64,000 bases of DNA from assembly GCA_019416285.1 (NCBI GenBank), contig DXXM01000008.1, forward strand, positions 29,378 to 93,377, given 5' to 3'. The translations under genes were made by a program, and so were the position numbers. This document shows, piece after piece, positions 8,733 through 15,860 of the stretch (the stretch's first letter is position 1; every line of letters begins with the position of its first letter). The stretch is from Bacteroidales bacterium. GTDB lineage: Bacteria > Bacteroidota > Bacteroidia > Bacteroidales > Muribaculaceae. The notes under the pieces were generated by a model. That model made no database searches, was not told where the DNA came from, and worked only from the letters and a program-made list of their open reading frames with translations.

Positions 8733-9647
8733 ATGAACTATCAGGAAATTTTAGAAGAAATCGCTGCGGAAATTGAGCCCCTGCGCAGCGTCGGGCATCA
8801 GGCAGACTATATTCCGGCGCTCGCCAAGGTCAATCCCGACCGTTTCGGCATCTGTATCACCTCGGTCGACGGAAATGTCGTGGGGTGGGGCGATGTCGAC
8901 GAGCCATTTTCCATCCAGAGTATCACCAAAGTGTTTTCCCTGTCGATGTGTCTGTCGTTCATGGGCGAGAAACTTTGGGAGCGCGTGGGCAAGGAGCCTT
9001 CGGGCGCCGCTTTCAATTCGCTTATCCAGCTGGAGCTCGACCGTGGCATCCCGCGCAACCCCTTTATCAACGCGGGAGCCATAGTGCTTGCCGATGTGCT
9101 GCTATCGCATCTCGCAGAGCCTGAGAAGGAGTATCTTGAATTTGTGCGCGAGCTTGCTGGCGACGATACCGTGGACTATGACCGCGAGGTGGCAGCCTCG
9201 GAGCGCGAGAAGGGATATATCAACGCGGCGATTGCCAATATGCTGAAATTTTACGGCAATCTCGACAACGACATCGAGGCTGTGTTGCGTTTCTACTTCC
9301 TCCAGTGTTCCGTCAGGATGAGCTGCCGCCAGCTTTCACGCGCCTTTCTGCCATTTGCCGACCGCGACAGGAAATTCCTGTACCGCGAAGTGCGCCTGAC
9401 ATCCTCGCAGGTGAAGCGCATAAACGCCATCATGCAGACCTGCGGGTTCTATAACGATGCAGGCGAATATTCCTATCTCGTCGGGCTTCCCGGTAAGAGC
9501 GGCGTGGGCGGAGGCATCGGCGCTGTCTATCCCAAGCGCTACGCCGTGGCCACCTGGAGTCCCCGCCTCAACAGCAACGGCAATTCCGTCATGGGCGTGA
9601 AAGCCCTCGAACTCCTCACCACCTATACTAACGAGTCAATCTTCTGA
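8733..9647 (+). CDS. glsA: Glutaminase (serine-dependent beta-lactamase-like family)
   Basis: It hydrolyses L-glutamine to glutamate and ammonia (cytosol), supplying glutamate or aiding acid tolerance. The catalytic Ser63-x-x-Lys66 lies in FSIQSITKVFSLSMCL. NPFINAGAIVLADVL, FYFLQCSVRMSCRQL and VGLPGKSGVGGGIGAV are the remaining signature blocks. Its 304 residues match bacterial glutaminases of the YbaS/YneH type. It is the last gene of speA-truA-glsA, and its 3' end overlaps the convergent hepT gene by 12 nt without a recognisable terminator. Confidence 0.95.
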   Translation: MNYQEILEEIAAEIEPLRSVGHQADYIPALAKVNPDRFGICITSVDGNVVGWGDVDEPFSIQSITKVFSLSMCLSFMGEKLWERVGKEPSGAAFNSLIQLELDRGIPRNPFINAGAIVLADVLLSHLAEPEKEYLEFVRELAGDDTVDYDREVAASEREKGYINAAIANMLKFYGNLDNDIEAVLRFYFLQCSVRMSCRQLSRAFLPFADRDRKFLYREVRLTSSQVKRINAIMQTCGFYNDAGEYSYLVGLPGKSGVGGGIGAVYPKRYAVATWSPRLNSNGNSVMGVKALELLTTYTNESIF

Positions 9648-10013
9648 AAGATTTTTCAGGAAGATAATTGCTTCGCGTAGTCCGGGCAGGTCATTTTTTA
9701 TTGCGTCGCAGACAATATCCGCGTCAATATCGAAATACCCATGAGCGATATGGTCACGCATCCCTATCACATCTGCCCACGGAATCTCATCTCTCAGATA
9801 TAGGAAATTACCTTTCGTAAGCCGGTCTATCTTTTTCAGTCCTTCCCCAATCGCTTCGAGAAGCATGCTCGACGCGGCAAGAGTTTTCATACCTTCCGGC
9901 GAACACAGATAGTCATCACCTTGTGAGATGTTTTCATTCCATTCGCTGAGATGGTCTATAGCCGAGAGAATCTGATTCAGGATTGAGTTTACAAGTTTTT
10001 TATCGAAAGACAT
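9636..10013 (-). CDS. hepT: HepT-like toxin (DUF86, HEPN fold)
   Basis: This 125-residue all-helical protein is the toxin partner of the MntA antitoxin. It carries the HEPN RNase motif R-x4-H-x-Y as R86-DHIA-H91-G-Y93. In studied HepT/MntA pairs the antitoxin adds AMP units to the tyrosine of this motif and blocks the RNase. I chose the ATG at 10013; a farther in-frame start at 10022 would extend it three codons. Its start overlaps the end of mntA by 14 nt, the usual translationally coupled order. Confidence 0.88.
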   Translation of the reverse strand: MSFDKKLVNSILNQILSAIDHLSEWNENISQGDDYLCSPEGMKTLAASSMLLEAIGEGLKKIDRLTKGNFLYLRDEIPWADVIGMRDHIAHGYFDIDADIVCDAIKNDLPGLREAIIFLKNLSED

Positions 10014-10296
10014 AGATTGCATCGCGGTCGATTTGTGATTTCAGATATGGATTGAGGCCTTTTCTGAGGCGCACGACATCGACTGAGCTCTCTAAAACGG
10101 ATTCAAGAAAACGTTTGAGCCGAATCACAAGAAACATTTTCGGCTCCATGTCGACGCAGACATCAACGTCGCTTCCTTCCCCCTGCTCTTCTCTTGCGAC
10201 AGAGCCGAAAACACACAGCGACTTCACGCCGAACTCATTTCGGAGCGTCGGAGTGATGCGTTCCAATAGTTGTATGTATTCCTGTCTTGATTTCAT
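10000..10296 (-). CDS. mntA: MntA-like nucleotidyltransferase antitoxin
   Basis: This is a 98-residue minimal nucleotidyltransferase. The catalytic signature GS-x10-DxD is seen as G31-S32 through D43-V-D45 (FGSVAREEQGEGSDVDV), with a downstream acidic strand SSVDVVRL. It is the antitoxin partner of the HEPN toxin encoded immediately downstream and overlapping. Family members transfer AMP onto the toxin tyrosine. A Bacteroidales -7 box sits 20 nt before the ATG. Confidence 0.87.
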   Translation of the reverse strand: MKSRQEYIQLLERITPTLRNEFGVKSLCVFGSVAREEQGEGSDVDVCVDMEPKMFLVIRLKRFLESVLESSVDVVRLRKGLNPYLKSQIDRDAIYVFR

Positions 10297-10315
10297 AAGG
10301 AGGAAATGTCTGCTA

Positions 10316-10323
10316 CAAAATTA
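10316..10323 (-). promoter_or_regulatory. -7 promoter box of mntA-hepT
   Basis: TAATTTTG matches TAnnTTTG and leaves a leader of only about 12 nt before the ATG at 10296. Confidence 0.55.
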
Positions 10324-10420
10324 CAACAAATAATGAGATTTCAGAGTTTTACAATGAAAAATTCTTGTGTCTATTGTGCTCTTTTGTCCTTCTGTGCCTA
10401 AAATTCCGGCGGGGAGATTT

Positions 10421-12082
10421 CTATATGAACATGAGGATTATCAGCTGGGCGATGATGACGCGGCAGAACATGGAGAGGGGGTAGACGGTGGCGTAGCTGA
10501 CGGTGGCGTAGTCGCCTGGCACGATGTCGTTGGCATAGTTGAGTGCCATCGGGTTGGCCATGCTTCCGCAGAGCATACCGCAAGTGAGGCCGAAGTCGAG
10601 GCGGCAGAATTTCAGCGCCACGAAGCCCATTATAAGCACCGGGATTACGGTGATGAGGAAGCCCAGCAATATCCACAGCAGTCCTTCGGGACGCATGATT
10701 GTGTCGATGAAATGTGCGCCCGCTTCGAGGCCGAGACAGGCGAGGTAGAGCGATAGACCGATGCCGCGCAGCATGAGATTGGCGCTGCGGGTGGTGTAGG
10801 TGACGAGGCGGAACTGAGGTCCGAAGCGCCCTATCAGAAGTCCGACTATGATTGGACCACCTGCCAGGCCGAGCTTGATTGGCGTAGAGATGCCGGGGAC
10901 GGCGATAGGGATTGAGCCGATGACGAGACCGAGCACTATGCCGATGAAGATAGCGCCGAGGTTGGGGTCCTTGAGCTTGATTTCGGTATTGCCGAGAATC
11001 TGCTCCACCTTTTTGATGTCGGCCGCGCTTCCCACTACTGTCAGCGTGTCGCCCAATTGCAGGACGAGTTCGGGAGTCGCCAGGAGATGGAGACCGCTGC
11101 GGGTGATACGGCTGATATTGATGTGATACTGGTTGCGCAGGCGCAGCGAGCCGAGCTTCTTGCCGTTGATTGACGGGCGGCTCACTATGATGCGCTGCGA
11201 TATGAGCTGATTGTCGATGGAATTCCAGTCGATATCCTTCTTGTTCCAGTCGCGCGCCTCCTGCTTGCCGAAGAGCAGCTTGAGTTTCGGGCAGTCCTCG
11301 GGTGTGGTGATGACCAGCAGGTGGTCATCCTTGCGGAGTACGGTGTCGGAGTCGGGGATGCTCACGGTGTCATCGCGCCACAGGCGGGAGATGACGAATT
11401 TTGTCTTGGCGATGGCCGAGATTTCGCGCACGGTCATGTTGTAGATGGCGGGATTGCATACGTTGAACTCCGCGATGAAAGTCGTGTCAGCCTCCTCCTG
11501 CGGCGAGCTCAGTGGCGCGTCTTTACGCAGCAGGGTCTTGCGCAGGACTATGATGGCGAGGATTACACCCACCACTCCGAGCGGATATGTCACCGCGCAG
11601 CTCAGGGCGGCGCCGTTGGCCGAGAGTCCTACCTGTTCGAGCGCCTGTTGCGCGGCGCCGAGGGCCGGGGTGTTGGTCGTGGCACCGCAGAGCAGACCTG
11701 TGGCGTCGCCGATAGGCACCCCGAGACAGATGGTGCAGAGCACAGCCATGGCCGTGCCGATTACGAGCACTCCCAGCCCGAGCAGGTTGAGCTCCAGTCC
11801 CCCTTTGCGGAAGGAGCTGAAAAAGCCGGGGCCCACTTTCAGACCGAGCTCGTAGACAAAGAGCACCAGGCCGAGGTTTTCGGTGTAGTGGAGAATGGTG
11901 GGATCGATGGAGAGACCGATGTGACCGGCGAGGATGCCAGCGAAAAACACAAAAGTCACACCGAGCGAGATGCCCCACACCCGGATTTTGCCGAGCGCGA
12001 GGCCCACGGCTATGATTATCGAGATGATAATCACCGCCTGGAGTGCCGTATGGCTCATAAATAGGTCATATATCCATTCCAT
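10421..12082 (-). CDS. AspT/YidE-family membrane transporter with two RCK_C domains
   Basis: This 553-residue inner-membrane protein belongs to the aspartate:alanine exchanger (AAE) family. Two homologous hydrophobic halves (about residues 10-180 and 375-553) flank two TrkA_C/RCK_C cytosolic domains (roughly 205-285 and 290-370, with FVISRLWRDDTVSIPDSDTV and RSGLHLLATPELVLQLGDTL). Each half keeps a GLLCGATTNTPALGAAQ-type or GMLCGSMANPMALNYAN-type re-entrant motif, as expected for internal duplication. The substrate is unknown: AspT exchanges aspartate and alanine, but most paralogues are uncharacterised. It is divergent from prfB, and its promoter box ends only 4 nt before the ATG. Confidence 0.88.
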   Translation of the reverse strand: MEWIYDLFMSHTALQAVIIISIIIAVGLALGKIRVWGISLGVTFVFFAGILAGHIGLSIDPTILHYTENLGLVLFVYELGLKVGPGFFSSFRKGGLELNLLGLGVLVIGTAMAVLCTICLGVPIGDATGLLCGATTNTPALGAAQQALEQVGLSANGAALSCAVTYPLGVVGVILAIIVLRKTLLRKDAPLSSPQEEADTTFIAEFNVCNPAIYNMTVREISAIAKTKFVISRLWRDDTVSIPDSDTVLRKDDHLLVITTPEDCPKLKLLFGKQEARDWNKKDIDWNSIDNQLISQRIIVSRPSINGKKLGSLRLRNQYHINISRITRSGLHLLATPELVLQLGDTLTVVGSAADIKKVEQILGNTEIKLKDPNLGAIFIGIVLGLVIGSIPIAVPGISTPIKLGLAGGPIIVGLLIGRFGPQFRLVTYTTRSANLMLRGIGLSLYLACLGLEAGAHFIDTIMRPEGLLWILLGFLITVIPVLIMGFVALKFCRLDFGLTCGMLCGSMANPMALNYANDIVPGDYATVSYATVYPLSMFCRVIIAQLIILMFI

Positions 12083-12086
12083 GCTG

Positions 12087-12094
12087 CAAAATTA
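12087..12094 (-). promoter_or_regulatory. -7 promoter box of the AspT-like transporter gene
   Basis: TAATTTTG lies 4 nt upstream of the ATG at 12082, so transcription would start at or next to the start codon (leaderless or nearly so). Confidence 0.5.
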
Positions 12095-12106
12095 CTAAAT
12101 TATGCG

Positions 12107-12114
12107 TAAATTTG
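12107..12114 (+). promoter_or_regulatory. -7 promoter box of prfB
   Basis: TAAATTTG matches TAnnTTTG and is divergent to the transporter box 12 bp away. The predicted leader to the ATG at 12168 is about 47 nt. Confidence 0.55.
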
Positions 12115-12167
12115 CAGAATAAATCAATTCATGTAAATTTCTAACCCCGTTTCACACCGTAATATAT

Positions 12168-13284
12168 ATGATTACTCAGGAACAATTAAAAGAGACTTTT
12201 GAGCGCAAGCTGGCGCTGAGGAGGTATCTTTGACATCGACAGCAAGAAAATCCAGGTAGAGGAGGAAGAACTCCGCACTCATGTGCCCGATTTCTGGGAA
12301 CACCCCAAGGAAGCGCAGGCGCAGATGAAAAAAATCAAGGATCTCCAGGCGTGGATCGACGGCTACGAGGAGATTGACAAGACCGTCAACGAGCTCCAGC
12401 TTGCATGGGACTTTCTCAAGGAGGGTCTCGTGGAGGAGAGCGAAATTGACGCGCTCTATGCCACCGCAATCGACCAGATTGAGAAACTCGAGCTTCGCAA
12501 CATGCTCCGCCGCGAAGAGGACAAGCTCGGAGTCGTGCTCAAAATCAACTCCGGCGCCGGCGGCACCGAGAGTCAGGACTGGGCTTCGATGCTCATGCGC
12601 ATGTATCTCCGCTGGTGCGAGAGCCACGGCTATAAGACGTCAATCGCCAACCTTCTCGAAGGCGACGAGGCGGGCATCAAGTCCTGCACCATCAACGTTG
12701 AGGGCGATTTCGCCTACGGCTATCTCAAAAGCGAGAACGGCGTGCACCGCCTCGTGCGTGTGTCGCCCTACAACGCTCAGGGCAAGCGCATGACCTCCTT
12801 CGCTTCGGTATTCGTCACTCCGCTTGTCGACGATACCATCGAGGTCAAGGTCGACCCGGCGCTCCTTTCGTGGGACACCTTCCGTTCAGGAGGCGCTGGC
12901 GGTCAGAATGTCAACAAGGTCGAGTCGGGTGTCCGTCTCCGCTATCAGTTCACCGACCCCTACACCGGCGAGCAGGAGGAAATCCTCATCGAGAACACCG
13001 AGACCCGCGACCAGCCCAAGAACAAGGAGAACGCCATGCGCCAGCTCCGGTCTATACTCTATGACAAGGAGCTGCAACATCGCCTTCAGGAGCAGGCCAA
13101 AATCGAGGCCGGCAAGATGAAAATCGAATGGGGCTCACAGATTCGCAGCTACGTGTTCGACGACCGCCGCGTGAAGGACCACCGCACCAACTATCAGACT
13201 TCCGACGTCAACGGAGTCATGGACGGCGACCTCGACGCCTTCATCAAAGCCTACCTCATGGAATTCGCCGGAGCAGAGGAATAA
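12168..13284 (+). CDS. prfB: Peptide chain release factor 2, with programmed +1 frameshift
   Basis: RF2 ends translation at UGA and UAA. The gene is in two frames. The ATG at 12168 opens 21 codons (MITQEQLKETFERKLALRRYL) ending at an in-frame TGA (12231-12233). The site AGGAGG-TAT-CTT-TGA-C is the classic RF2 autoregulatory +1 shift: the ribosome skips T12231 and continues GAC-ATC in the second frame, giving about 371 residues. The catalytic GGQ is in RSGGAGGQNVNKVES. The stop-codon recognition segment reads VSPYNAQGKRMTSF (SPY in place of the E. coli SPF). Scarce RF2 favours the shift, so RF2 limits its own synthesis. Confidence 0.96.
12219..12234 (+). promoter_or_regulatory. Programmed +1 ribosomal frameshift site
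   Basis: A Shine-Dalgarno-like AGGAGG (12219-12224) sits 3 nt before the slippery CTT (12228-12230), followed by the TGA-C stop context. This is the same spacing as in E. coli prfB. Confidence 0.95.
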
Positions 13285-13309
13285 GTCTCTCTTTCCCGAA
13301 GCAGTTATT

Positions 13310-13456
13310 AAAGAGGGCGTTACAAAATCCGTCATCAGAGTCTTTTGTAGGGACGTTTTTCAAAACGTCCACATCCGGACTGCTGATTGCCAAGCTATTG
13401 TGGACGTTTTGAAAAACGTTCCTACTGGCCGCACCGGATTTTGCAACACCCTCTTT
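13310..13456. repeat. 147-bp nested inverted-repeat element with TGTAGGG-headed palindromes
   Basis: The outer 22-nt arms (13310-13331 and 13435-13456) match with two mismatches. The inner 26-nt arms (13347-13372 and 13400-13425) match with one. Each inner arm is itself a palindrome (GGACGTTTT-TC-AAAACGTCC), headed by TGTAGGG on the left. It has the shape of a MITE or REP-type element and lies between prfB and a broken outer-membrane protein gene. Confidence 0.8.
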
Positions 13457-13559
13457 TATATTGGTAGAAGAGATGTTGCAGGATTGCTTGTGAATATTGA
13501 CTTTATATAGTGAGATATGGCGGGAATGGCCATGTCTTGCAGTAATTATTCAATAAAGT

Positions 13560-14173
13560 ATGCGTCATATACTGTATATTTTGTTGCTGCTTCCTTTTGC
13601 CGGGAAAGCATGGGAGATCGATGACGTACCGCCTGGGAGAATAGTCAGGTGGGGTATCAAGCCTTCGTTCAACATTAATATCCCTGGGGGCTGGACGTCA
13701 AAGGATGTGACAATCAGCTATGGAGGCGGAATCGGGGCCGTATGCAATATCTCCTGGCCGTCAAACTGGTACTTTGAGCCGGGTGTCTCGTTGGATGTTG
13801 ACGGTATGAAGCTGAACACCGGCGATGAAACAGGCGGAGAGATGAGTCTGACCCGATGTTCCGTCTGACCGGCGGCTATCTGTTTGAAATAGCTGACCGA
13901 TTGAATATAGCTCCGTTGGCCGGTGTGGAACTTTCTTATTTTTTCGGCAATCATGCTTCGGATGTGCCGGATGGTCTGACGGGGGATATGGATGATGTAT
14001 GGAAACCGGTGAATCTTTCCTGTGGCGTCGGATTTGATATTGTCAGTGACAATATATCGGTCGGTATTATGGGGTATTTCGGACTGATAGACATGAAAAA
14101 GAGGAACTGTCCCGTCAGTTCCTCAGATTTGTTTGCCAACAGAGTAAAGGTCTCTGTGAAATATTATTTCTGA
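13560..14173 (+). pseudogene. Outer-membrane beta-barrel protein, frameshifted
   Basis: Two overlapping frames together read as one small outer-membrane beta-barrel of the porin/PorT-like type. 13560-13868 carries a signal peptide (MRHILYILLLLPFAGKAWE) and strands GGGIGAVCNISWPSNWYFEPG ending at a stop. 13856-14173 continues with FRLTGGYLFEIADRLNIAP, AGVELSYFFG and a terminal aromatic residue (VKVSVKYYF), typical of barrels. The join near 13850-13868 needs a one-base loss or two-base gain, so the gene is probably inactivated, unless this is a sequence error. The 147-bp repeat element lies just upstream. Confidence 0.7.
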
Positions 14174-14184
14174 ATTCGGTCAGT

Positions 14185-15627
14185 TCATTCCCAGCACTCG
14201 GTTTCGGGGGCGAGTTCGGGGATGGTGGAGGAGCGGTAGACGGGGTCGAGACCGCGGCGGCGCTGGTCGCGGTAGTCCTTGAGCAGACGCACGGCATATT
14301 TGCCGAGCATAAGTATGGCGGCGAGGTTGCAGAGGGTCATCAGTGCCATGGTGATGTCGGCGAAGCCCCACACGAGGTCGAGCGACACCACGGCTCCGGC
14401 ATAGACAATGCCGCCGACAAGCAGGCGGTAGACGCGCACAGCCATGTCGCTGTTGCGGATAAAGCGGATGTTGGTCTCGCCGTAATAATAGTTGGCGATG
14501 ATGCTTGTGAAGGCGAAAAAGAAGATGGCGATGCTGACGAATGTCGAACCGAATTCATGGCCTCCGCCGAAGCCCGCGTCGATTGCACGCTGTGTGAGCG
14601 CTATTCCGTCATGCCCCTCCATGAAAATCCCGCTGCAGAGGATAATAAAGGCTGTGGCCGTGCAGACGAGCAGCGTGTCGGTGTAGACGCCGAGGGTCTG
14701 TATGAGTCCCTGCTTGACCGGATGGCTCACCGAAGCTGTGGCCGCGGCGTTTGGAGTGGAGCCCTCGCCCGCCTCGTTGCTGAACAGTCCGCGCTTGATA
14801 CCCATCACCATCGCGGCGCCTATCGTTCCGCCCATCGCCTCGTTGAAGCCGAAAGCGTTTTCGACAATCATGGCCATTACCTCGGGAAAACGGTGGATGT
14901 TGAGAATGATGATGACTATAGCCATGAGTATATACGCTATGGCCATGACCGGCACCACGATTTCACTGAAACGCGATATGCGCTGGACGCCGCCCCATAT
15001 CACGGCGAGGGTCAGGCCGCAGAGCACCCACGCCGTCAGTTCGCGGGGCACGGCGAAGGAGGTGGTGAGCGCCTCGGCTATGGTGTTTGACTGCACGGAG
15101 TTGAAGGCGAAGCCGAAAGTCAGGGTGATGAGCACGGCGAAAGTCACCGCCCACCAGCGCTTGTGGAGCCCTTTCAGAATATAGTAGGCCGGGCCGCCCA
15201 TAAACGACTTCTCACCTTTGACCTTGAACAACTGGGCCAGTGTCGACTCCACGAAAGCGCTGGCCGCTCCGAGGATGGCTATGACCCACATCCAGAACAC
15301 GGCTCCCGGCCCTCCGAAGGCTATGGCCGTGGCTACTCCCGCAAGGTTGCCTGTGCCGACGCGCGAGGCTATCGACAGGGCGAAGGCCTGAAATGAGCTG
15401 ATGCTTCCGTGGGCCGGGGCGTCGTTGGCGCGGCGGTCATTGTCGCGCTTGCCCGAGCGGATGAGCAGGCGACACATCTCGCCCATCATGCGGAACTGTA
15501 CGCCGCGGGTGGTGATTGTGAAGAACACGGCGACGGCCAGCAGGACGGTCACCATCACATAGTCAGTCAGCACGCCGCTCACGGCGCTGACAATGCTTTC
15601 AAGTGTTGTAGAGTCGGGTGTAGTCAT
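14185..15627 (-). CDS. Sodium:alanine (amino acid) symporter, AGCS family
   Basis: This 480-residue inner-membrane carrier imports alanine or glycine with sodium. AGCS signatures are RVGTGNLAGVATAIAFGGPG, KSFMGGPAYYIL, MGIKRGLFSNEAGEGSTPNA and a final YYYGETNIRF segment, with about ten or eleven hydrophobic helices. The C-terminus is a short Arg-rich cytosolic tail. The start is the ATG at 15627. Its promoter box ends 7 nt upstream, implying almost no leader. A long perfect hairpin separates it from the phosphohexomutase gene. Confidence 0.94.
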   Translation of the reverse strand: MTTPDSTTLESIVSAVSGVLTDYVMVTVLLAVAVFFTITTRGVQFRMMGEMCRLLIRSGKRDNDRRANDAPAHGSISSFQAFALSIASRVGTGNLAGVATAIAFGGPGAVFWMWVIAILGAASAFVESTLAQLFKVKGEKSFMGGPAYYILKGLHKRWWAVTFAVLITLTFGFAFNSVQSNTIAEALTTSFAVPRELTAWVLCGLTLAVIWGGVQRISRFSEIVVPVMAIAYILMAIVIIILNIHRFPEVMAMIVENAFGFNEAMGGTIGAAMVMGIKRGLFSNEAGEGSTPNAAATASVSHPVKQGLIQTLGVYTDTLLVCTATAFIILCSGIFMEGHDGIALTQRAIDAGFGGGHEFGSTFVSIAIFFFAFTSIIANYYYGETNIRFIRNSDMAVRVYRLLVGGIVYAGAVVSLDLVWGFADITMALMTLCNLAAILMLGKYAVRLLKDYRDQRRRGLDPVYRSSTIPELAPETECWE

Positions 15628-15634
15628 ATCTCCG

Positions 15635-15642
15635 CAAAATTA
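15635..15642 (-). promoter_or_regulatory. -7 promoter box of the AGCS symporter gene
   Basis: TAATTTTG lies 7 nt before the ATG at 15627, giving a predicted leader of zero to a few nucleotides. Confidence 0.5.
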
Positions 15643-15670
15643 CAAAAAAATCTGATTGAAACGTGGCATA

Positions 15671-15777
15671 ACAAAACCGGAAGCCACATAGGAAAACAAA
15701 AGTTGTGATTCCGTGGTTCGGGAGAGTGTCCCGCCTTTCGGATAACTTTTGTTTTCCTATGTGGCTTCCGGTTCTGT
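15671..15777. repeat. Long inverted repeat (34-nt arms, one mismatch)
   Basis: Arms 15671-15704 and 15744-15777 include 30 perfectly paired bases, with a 39-nt loop. It lies after the phosphohexomutase stop and before the symporter promoter. It may end phosphohexomutase transcription, but no long T-run follows, and its length is unusual for an ordinary terminator. Confidence 0.85.
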
Positions 15778-15860
15778 CAGCTTCGGGTCATGAGCGGCGG
15801 GTGGCCGCTGCGGGCGCTTTCAAAAACGTTCCCGCGCCGGGCTGACGAAACGGTGTTCTA

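Noticed and set aside
12219..12224. AGGAGG as a ribosome-binding site for a start inside prfB
   Set aside because: No start codon follows at suitable spacing. The CTT-TGA-C context identifies it as the frameshift stimulator.
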